In this document: piece by piece, positions 57,095-64,000 of the stretch | Position numbering within the stretch: position 1 is the first letter of the stretch | How the letters are laid out: each line of letters starts with the position of its first letter | NCBI GenBank assembly: GCA_037957365.1 | Contig: JARHVA010002683.1 | Coordinates: 186,001 to 250,000 of the forward strand | DNA: 64,000 nt | From: Torreya grandis | Taxonomy: Eukaryota > Streptophyta > Pinopsida > Cupressales > Taxaceae | Direction: 5' to 3' | Position numbers and translations under genes: made by a program | Notes under the pieces: generated by a model | The model's input: the letters and a program-made list of their open reading frames with translations, nothing else | What the model was told of the DNA's origin: nothing | Database searches by the model: none

Positions 57095-58700
57095 ATTGGT
57101 TTTTCCTCTTTATATGATTGTACTTAGAGTGTGCGCATGGATGGTTAATCTTATCAAGTGATTTTATTAGTATTCCTAGGTATGTTGTCCTATTCTAACA
57201 CCTATATGAATTTTGAAAGCTTATTTTTTAGGTCATGTAAAGTGTGTAAGTGTAGTGCGAGGGTTGAGTGAGTTTGTCTCTTCATTAGTGTCATCCTTGA
57301 CCTCTTGATTAGTCATCATAGCCTAATCATCTATCACAACCTCCACATTGAAATGTTGATGTGAGAGATTAAGATTAAGATTAGTGTATGTTAAGGTTAG
57401 TCTCATGGTCTACATGTGCACATGTAGCTAGTTAGTAGTTATCAATTGATTTGGTGTATCACCCCCTTAGTTAGTTTTATTTCATGTTATTCTTATCCCT
57501 TTTCCTTTGCAATTTAGATAGTAGTAGAGTGTAATTGATACATAAAGGGGAGCTAGCCTTATAATTTAGAAGTTTGATCCATCTAAAGGTCACCCATAAC
57601 CTAGGACCAATCTCATTTCATAGATCAAGTTTAGAGGGCTTAAATCACCATCTCAATGATGCAAATTTGAGCTATAACACTACCTTGCATACTTTCCTCT
57701 TTCACATTAGAAACTTCCTTTGCATGAACTAATGAAAACATTGAAATGGTTTCAGGGAGAGATTGGTCCTAGGTAGAATGATCATCTTGGGATTGAGAAA
57801 TGCTCACCCCCTACATTATGGAAGATACACTTATGATAATTCTCGATGATTAGAGTTTAAGGCCTCTCAAAATATGATATGCCATATTATGATGAATGTT
57901 TGTTAACATCCATCCACATTTAATATAGTTCATCTTCTTCATTTAGTTTATTATCCCCCATAATCAATGTAATAACCTTTCTAACTAATTCTACTTTCTC
58001 CCCAAGAAAGGCATAAAATAATTTAAAATAAGTAATTCTATCAATGAATTCAAGATAACATAGGGGGTGGAGAGATGAACAACAAATTTTGGTTGTAGGA
58101 GCAGAGCAACAAGAAACCACATGGGTGGTAGTGGTAGATTTGGGTGGCATAGCCAGTCGACCAATAAATTAGTGCACAAAGCTAATCCCCTCGATAAATA
58201 AAGCCTATAAAACACCTACAAGTTTAAAATGAAGCAATGGGTGACAAATCATACAAATGGAGAAAATTTAGACTTTCCCTAAATATCTAGAAACTTAAAA
58301 TCTAAAAATATATGGTTTGGGTCTTCAACCCACACAAAACATACAAAACTTTACTACAGAGCATGCTAGTCCTTGATTTTAATTGGAATTATAAATTTAA
58401 AAAAGTCACAAAAAATCAATTGTACCAACAAATAATCCTAATTTTAATTTTCATTTTTCAATCTTTTTATAAATATATTAGAATAGTCTTGAAAATTTTG
58501 TATTTTACTAAAAATTGAAAAAACCCTTCAAAGTCACAAAAATAACTATTTTGGCCCAAATGAAAAATACCCAGATGGTAATTTTGAAAACCCAAAAACT
58601 TAGGGGCCTCAAATATGTGATAGGAAATAGAGAACTTGTGAGGGAATGTTGAGCATGTTTAATGGAAATGGAAATTTATAATTAATATATCAAGATAAAA
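57095..58700 (-). other. Unassigned debris, possibly the inside of an older minus-strand element
   Basis: No domain is recognised. A minus-strand frame at 58150-57920 (76 codons, with GDNKLNEEDELY at its end) lies where the start of gag would be for the LTR at 58716-59153, but shows no known motif. Near 57540-57620, GGGGAGCTAGCC followed by GATCCATCTAAAGGTCACCC resembles the last part of LTR A (about 2200-2260), weakly. Confidence 0.35.
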
Positions 58701-59153
58701 GGCTCTAGTACCACATAGGGAAGAAGCTATGATCACCATAAACAAAATGATCTAATAGCATGAATGCCAAAAACAAATCCTCATGAGAGATTTACTTTAA
58801 TATGCATGAAACATTCTAAAAAATAATGAAAAGAGGTAATAGATTATGTATTGTTGAGGTAAGGATTACAAAGTCATTTAAGCATTTTACATATACATTG
58901 TTTATCATTTTACATTAATATATAAATAGATGAGGGGTACATGTATCTTGAGCAAGAAAAAAATCTCATTTCCCTATTAGACACATAATAGACATATGTG
59001 GCTGGTCCATATAGAGGTGGCATTGATTAATGGTGGTGAAATTAAAGGTTCATTTATCATTTTCCATGTTTAAATAAGTGTGACAAAGATCAAACTGAGT
59101 ATAGTATGTAACCTAAGTTAACTTAAATTAGGTACATATAGAATAATTCACTA
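58701..59153 (-). repeat. Minus-strand LTR with primer-binding site
   Basis: On the minus strand it starts TGTTAGTGAATTATTC at 59153, right where the integrase of element E breaks off. It runs about 438 bases to CTTCCCTA, followed by TGGTACTAGAGCC (58713-58701), close to the initiator-tRNA-Met primer site used by many Copia and gypsy elements. It is therefore the 5' LTR of another minus-strand element whose inside points left. No partner is in the window. Confidence 0.55.
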
Positions 59154-59900
59154 ACACCCCACTCATTTGTGGCCAATAATAACCTTCCTTCAGTTGTGTC
59201 AATGTTTTATCTACGTCAAAATGACTTGGTAGTCTTCCACTATTATTTTATTTGATCATGTTCTCCTTCATTAAACCTTGAGGTATACATAATTGTTGTC
59301 CCTTTCTAAATAAACCATCGTGCAACAAATATTCTAGTCGTGTAGAGTTTTATCCATATTAGTGATGTTCATGAATATTGCCCATGCATCTATTAAATCC
59401 AAATCCTATTCATTCAAATACCTCAAAGAGTAAAATATAGTGATTTATATCTTCATCCCATTCAAAAATAGGCATATCTTATTCAACACATCAATGACTT
59501 TATATGAATTTCCACTCCATTTTTTCAAAAAAAATGAATAACTTTGCATAAATTCATCCCATTTATGTGTTTTGAATTAACACACCTAGGTTATTTATGA
59601 ATAATAACACTTGATGATCCATTTGTAATTTGAACTCCTTGGGAAAAAAATTAGTGCTTCTACTTCTTTAGATCTTACACCATGGTGTAAAATTATTGAT
59701 TATAATGTAAATATTTTCAATTGGCTTGATTTAGTTTATCTCTAAATTAAGCAATGGGTTTACCTTATTGACTCAAATTTTCTACTGTTATGGTTTCACT
59801 AACATCAAAATCAGCTTGAAATAAATTGTTAAAGTCTAGAAATGCTAACATGAACTACTATGTGACCTTCTTCTTGAAATTATGAAAACTAACTTCAATT
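59154..59900 (-). pseudogene. pol: RNase H and truncated integrase of element E
   Basis: The RNase H block (about 59840-59620) reads AFLDFNNLFQADFDVS, then KPIA-stop-FRDKLNQAN, then KYLHYNQ, with stops at Gln or Trp positions. The integrase start (about 59345-59155) reads EYLLHDGLFRKGQQLCIPQG, then LPSHFDVDKTLTQLKEGYYW, then PQMSG. It stops there because a minus-strand LTR follows. The catalytic core and any chromodomain are missing. Confidence 0.78.
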
Positions 59901-60039
59901 GTGACTGTCAAAATGAACTCTTTTCTGTCACCTCTCATAATCTCTATGATAGGTTCACATATCCCACTAATTTCCTTATAAACTTCATATAAAAGCTCTC
60001 TAAATTATATAAACTTCTTAATTTGAATGTGCTTCTTGG

Positions 60040-60707
60040 TGATGGCTACTCAACAATGAATTTTACCTTTTTTGGATCCATCTTCACTCTATCATGTGAA
60101 ATAAAAAATAATAAGAAGACTAATTCCTCTTTCATAATACTAAATTTCTTCAAGTTGACTATAAAATTTCCCTCTTTTAACCTATGTAACACTTTCCTCA
60201 AGTGTATCAGGTGCCCCTCCCTTATTATGATAAACCTAAGGATGTCATCAAAATACAAAACAACTTACTAATAAATATTTTTCAACACTTCATTCTTGAG
60301 TCTCATGAATCTACAAGTGCATTAGTCAACCTAGATGGCATAACTAACCACCCATACAACATTTCATTTATTTTAAATATTTCTAATATGAATTTGGTGT
60401 TATCTACTCTCAAATTCTATCTTTGTGAGTTACCTTTTTCCACTCAATCAATCCATTAATATAACCATAAAGTAATAAAAATATATAATTAATCATTATA
60501 TTATTGATAGCTCTAGAATAAGCACTACCTATATGTTACCTTGTTCATTAAATTCGATACGAGTACTAGATCCATGTGATGATAAATGCTTCTCATGGGT
60601 GTCAACCCATTTGGAAGATCATCATAAAGGATGTGGCCATACTCACCAAACAAATCTTTCACTTCTCTAGGAAAATCACTTGCCATACCTATAATTCCAA
60701 TTTGCAT
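60040..60707 (-). pseudogene. pol: Reverse transcriptase of element E
   Basis: Upstream is the protease-RT link ILYDDLPNGLTPMRSIYHHM (in 60707-60525), typical of chromoviruses. The central RT is badly shifted (LYGWLVMPSRLTNALVDS can be read near 60340). The open stretch 60258-60046 holds YFDDILRFIIIREGHLIHLR, with the catalytic YFDD at 60255-60244, then KVLHRLKEGNFIVNLKKFS and a conserved tail ending KMDPKKVKFIVE. Motif A is not readable. Confidence 0.83.
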
Positions 60708-61339
60708 TTGTTTGGGAATGAAATAAAAACTTCTTTTAATAATTTATCTCAAAACCAATAATTATTTTGGATTACACTATACTTCTTCCCTTTTTACCTT
60801 CATTGGGCTCAAATTACTATTTCTACCATCCTTTAAAAGTGTGTAGGTGTTCATCCATCCATCACATATACCATTCCTATCAAAATGCCAAGGCCTTCCC
60901 CAAAATACATGAAAAACATTCATAGGTATTATGTCACAAAAACTATTATCCTTATAAGACCTAACCTAAAAATTGATAAAACATTACTCATTTACTAAAA
61001 TTTATGTTTTTTTAGCAACTGAGACACCTTACATAGACTTGGGTGATCCTCATCAAACCAGAATTTTCTACAATCTTGTTTCACACAAGGTTATTAGTGA
61101 TACCAATATATAAACTAACCATGCAATAATTACCTCAAGATTCACATATGGTAAACAAAACATTCTTATTTTGCACCAGTTTATCCTCCTTATTAGATAT
61201 TTTAGACAATACTCTCTTCATCATGAGATCTTCTATAGTTTTGGTTCTTCTGTACTATTGGGTGATGCAACACTTTAATCATCTAATTATGTAATATCTT
61301 TTATTTATTCATTTATTTTACTATTGTTTTCAAATGCCT

Positions 61340-62225
61340 TAGGTCATTCAAAATATCTATGTCTAATATCTCTACACTCAAAGCATTTTATCTTGAATCT
61401 TTTACCCCTTCCTATTGAAGGATACACTCTTCATTTTGATGTCTAATTATCATCTTGTGAAGTGCTTGATTCATCTTCATGAGTATTTTTTACTCTAACA
61501 ATGTTGGTTTGACATCTTTATCTTACAAACCTTCCTCTTCTTGTATTTTGTTATCTTCTAGAAAACTTATCATTGATCTTCAAAACACATCGATGTGCTT
61601 CATCTATAAAACATAATCTTGTCATTCCAAACTCATCTTGTATAGAAACACAAAGACAATTCACATACCATGATATCTTCTATGTGTCATATTCAACATA
61701 TTTAGCTAAGATGATGAGGTTGTAAACCTTTTCTTTATAGTCTTTCAAACTCATCTCCTTTTGCCTCAAATTTTGTAATTTCTTGAATAAACTTAACTTG
61801 ATAATCTGCATGTAAACACTTAATATTTTATTTTTCAATCATTTTTGCCCCAATTTTTTTATTTTATCTTTGCCTCTTCTAACTCTTTCCATCTACACAT
61901 GATCCCAACACAAGGATGCATGTCCATTCAAACTAGTACAAGAAACATTCATTTTTTTTGGATATTCTATTTATTCATAATAAAAATATTTCTCCAATTT
62001 GGTGATCCAAATCAATGATTTCTTTATGACATAGGCAACCAAAATATCTAGGGGTGTCAAACCATGACTTTCCTCCCATTTCAGCAATGGATTTTATAAA
62101 TATATCCTCTGGCTCATCTATTAGTTATTCCGCATGAACTTTAGGCACATATTCTTCCTCTTCATAATAACTCACTTCCAAAATAACTCCTATGTATTTC
62201 TAATTTGGAGAAAGAAATCACTATT
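61340..62225 (-). pseudogene. gag: gag of element E with zinc knuckle
   Basis: On the minus strand I can follow ITKLEKYFYYE, then KKMNVSCTSLNGHASLCWDH, then MERVRRGKDKIKKLG, then KLQNLRQKEMSLKDYKEKVY, then CLCVSIQDEFGMTRLCFIDE (to about 61590). The nucleocapsid knuckle reads CFECRDIRHRYFE (61385-61346): the two first Cys and the His are kept, and the last Cys is lost. Stops are at Gln, Glu or Trp positions. This is a classical chromovirus gag. Confidence 0.82.
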
Positions 62226-62229
62226 CATG

Positions 62230-62959
62230 TTGATGATGTGGAAGTTCACTATTCATGTTGATGAGGTGGTAATCACTATTCATACTAGTGAGGTAGCATG
62301 TGGGACATAGTTATCCATCAAGGCACATGATACATATACTTTTATTTGATATGGATAGGTGTATGGTGAATTTATAATGGGACTAAATAATTATAAAGTG
62401 TTCTCTTGTCAAAAAGGATATTATTTACCTTGTTTGACTCTTGTGCAAGTGGGAGACCAAGATCACTATTCCAGATTGATAACCCATGTGAAGTGATGAT
62501 CATTTCCATGTGGGTAATTATGATCTTGAGTTTGAATTTAGATAATATAATATGCTTTACATTTTTTGGACTCTTGAGCATGTGGAGGACAAAGACTTCT
62601 TTCCTAATTGACCACCCATGTGGAGTGGGACACCAATTACATGGCACATGTTGGAGGGGTGTAGTCTAAAGTGGATGACATGGAGGAGATAATGTTTCCT
62701 AATTAATAATAGTCCTTCCAAGTGGAAGAGGGAGAGTTTGTTAGATTCCTTATATATTTTATCATTCTCTTTTAAATAAATGAATTGTAAAACATGGCAT
62801 TAGAGGCTAGGCTGATTGTAAGAGTTAAGCTTTGTGTGTCAGCTTTGTAGAGCCTCCTTGGTATGTGTATTCTAAGCTTTTGTGGTTCATAGAATAATTT
62901 GTGTGATTAATTAAATAAACTTATTGGTTTGTTGAAGCTTGAAGAATTTTTATTCATCA
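62230..62959 (+). repeat. Copia-like LTR lodged in element E
   Basis: The right end is firm: TTATTCATCA is followed by the primer-binding site TTTGGTATCAAAGC. The left end is uncertain. It may be near 62230, or the LTR may start at TGTTAGATTCC (62739), which follows a purine-rich GTGGAAGAGGGAGAG. The part 62420-62730 has two to three worn direct repeats of a unit with GACTCTTG, GTGGGAGACCAAG and CCCATGTGGAGTGGG. No partner LTR is in the window. Confidence 0.5.
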
Positions 62960-62961
62960 TT

Positions 62962-62973
62962 TGGTATCAAAGC
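62962..62973 (+). other. Primer-binding site beside the Copia-like LTR
   Basis: TGGTATCAAAGC begins two bases after the LTR end CATCA. It differs from the common tRNA-iMet-type site TGGTATCAGAGC at one base. It points to the right, so the LTR would be a 5' LTR whose inside is truncated within about 100-200 bases. Confidence 0.7.
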
Positions 62974-63062
62974 TCCCTTGTGTGATGAGGAGCTAAATTT
63001 GGATCCATCAATTTCACAATTTCCATAGCCTCCAAATGGGTTTAGATAACTATCATTATTTA

Positions 63063-63230
63063 TTTTAAGCCTTCAATTTTTGGCATGCTTACCACTCTTC
63101 CTTTGGGAGCTCCACTATGTGCCATTTTTATTCCTTGAAAATACAAACTTTTCTTTCACAACTTGCAAATAACTCTTCAAGAGTCTCATATGCTCAACCT
63201 AGTATGGAAACCCCTTTTTCTAATACCAAT
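63063..63230 (-). pseudogene. Start region and primer-binding site of element E
   Basis: On the minus strand, just inside the LTR edge at 63231, lies TGGTATTAGA (63228-63219), a worn tRNA-iMet-type primer site. About 95 bases further on, an ATG at 63125 opens MAHSGAPKGRVVSMPKIEG and stops at 63063. This may be the first part of gag, cut off from the rest (62225 and below) by the Copia-like insertion. The link is inference. Confidence 0.45.
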
Positions 63231-64000
63231 TGATGTAGTTATGGTTAGGGTGTCAAATAAAAACAACTTTGGACCATGTATCCTAGGACTCAATACTCAC
63301 AAATGGACATATGTACAGTCCATGCATAGAAAGAAATAAGAAAACACAATCTTTATTCCTTGTAATGATGAATTATAATGCACACCTCCACAACAAGTAC
63401 CTATAACATTCTCAAACTACAACCTCATTAAGTGTTACAAAAATTAGTTCATTCATGAACATGTTTCCCTCCTATAATTCACTTCTTAGACTTGTCCACT
63501 TGCAAAAAGTCTACTCATGTTGAAACTCTTCTAATGGATCTTCAAGAATTTTATCACCAATCTTCAATTGTTTAATATTCTTGAATTATGTTACTCTTCT
63601 TGTATCTAACCCCTTCTCAAAATCATTTCTTTTATAAAGGCATTGCCAAAAACTGTTATGGAAATTAAAATGCTTCAAAGTCCATATAAAATATGTTTCA
63701 TCTTCCCTTTGTGACTTTTAAATTTCCATAAGTTACGTGGCTTCCTTGATGCATGCACAAAACTCTTACAAGTGTACAATGATTTTGTGAGCCCTGACAT
63801 GAAGCATCCATGTGGTTATTATAGCTTTTAAGAGCTTTGTGTAGAACCATAACCACATGTCATGTTTTCAAGGGTTACACCACATATTAAAGTTATCCAA
63901 ATGTATACATGGTGCAAATGAACACGTTTTATTGAAACATGTTTTAGTTTTTTACATAAGAACGTAATTACACATCTTATTTTCAAATGTTACATTACTA
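63231..64000 (-). repeat. 5' LTR of element E (runs off the window)
   Basis: On the minus strand the LTR ends AACCATAACTACATCA at 63231, followed by the primer site. At least 770 bases are present. It contains an 11-bp perfect inverted repeat, CATGTGGTTAT (63809-63819) and ATAACCACATG (63849-63859), with 29 bases between. The outer end is not visible. Confidence 0.6.

Larger units (their letters stand above)
59154..64000 (-). mobile_element. Element E: chromovirus-like gypsy retrotransposon, minus strand, incomplete
   Basis: Read on the minus strand from the right: 5' LTR (63231 to beyond the window), a primer-binding-like TGGTATTAGA, a start region, a Copia-like LTR insertion, gag with a CCHC-type knuckle (62225-61340), RT (60707-60040), RNase H (about 59840-59620) and the start of integrase (to 59154, where another LTR cuts it). 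There is one RNase H only, and the gag has a classical zinc knuckle, unlike A, B and C. This fits a chromovirus. The chromodomain would lie beyond the break and cannot be checked. Confidence 0.8.

Noticed and set aside
57920..58215. Two overlapping minus-strand frames as a small host gene
   Set aside because: There are no recognisable domains, two competing frames over the same bases, and a position expected for the start of an element's gag. Left unassigned.
62406..62669. Overlapping frames on both strands (87 and 91 codons)
   Set aside because: They fall in the repeat-rich part of the Copia-like LTR and show no domain. The internal direct repeats explain the open frames.

Overview
The window looks like nuclear DNA from a seed plant with a large, repeat-filled genome. 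It is AT-rich and very poor in CpG. Every protein-like stretch I can identify comes from plant LTR retrotransposons, and all of them are broken by stops and frameshifts. I see no host gene, tRNA, rRNA, bacterial operon or CRISPR. The nesting of old, diverged, long Tat-type Ty3/gypsy elements would suit a gymnosperm or another giant plant genome, but that is inference and the species cannot be read from the sequence.

Layout. (1) About 416-8898: element A, plus strand, a Tat-type gypsy element (LTR, gag, protease, extra RNase H, RT, RNase H, integrase, truncated 3' LTR). (2) 8899-26867: element B, minus strand, about 18 kb, reading from right to left as LTR, long leader, gag, protease, RT, RNase H, extra RNase H, integrase, repeat-rich 3' region, LTR. 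A foreign solo LTR (21237-22597) sits in its gag with a perfect 5-bp target duplication, CTTGT. (3) 26868-28081: another piece of family-A LTR. (4) 28082-31445: mostly unassigned, with one probable degenerate LTR at 29195-30103. (5) 31446-57094: element C, plus strand, another long Tat-type element with 1.36-kb LTRs. Element D (41091-49025) is inserted in its pol gene. Beyond integrase, C carries an antisense gene remnant that I read as a plant mobile domain (PMD) protein. (6) 57095-64000: older debris. It comprises a minus-strand LTR with a primer-binding site (about 58701-59153), a minus-strand chromovirus-like gypsy element E (about 59154-64000, with its 5' LTR running off the window), and a Copia-like LTR lodged in E.

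Element D is the most unusual of the retroelements. It has 2.53-kb LTRs around only about 2.9 kb of internal DNA, which keeps gag and an RNase H with its catalytic residues but shows no RT or integrase. It would have needed enzymes from a partner element. Each D LTR holds about 13 decayed copies of a CACGTG-type (G-box/ABRE-like) word. The solo LTR and the leader of B carry clustered GACGTC palindromes, and C carries clustered CCATCGATGG palindromes. In all of these the CpG has mostly decayed to TpG or CpA.

How the parts would have worked: gag forms the particle, protease matures it, RT and RNase H copy RNA to DNA from a tRNA primer bound beside the 5' LTR, and integrase inserts the copy. None of the copies here looks able to do this now. 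The relative order readable from nesting is: B before the solo LTR; C before D; E before the Copia-like LTR lodged in it.
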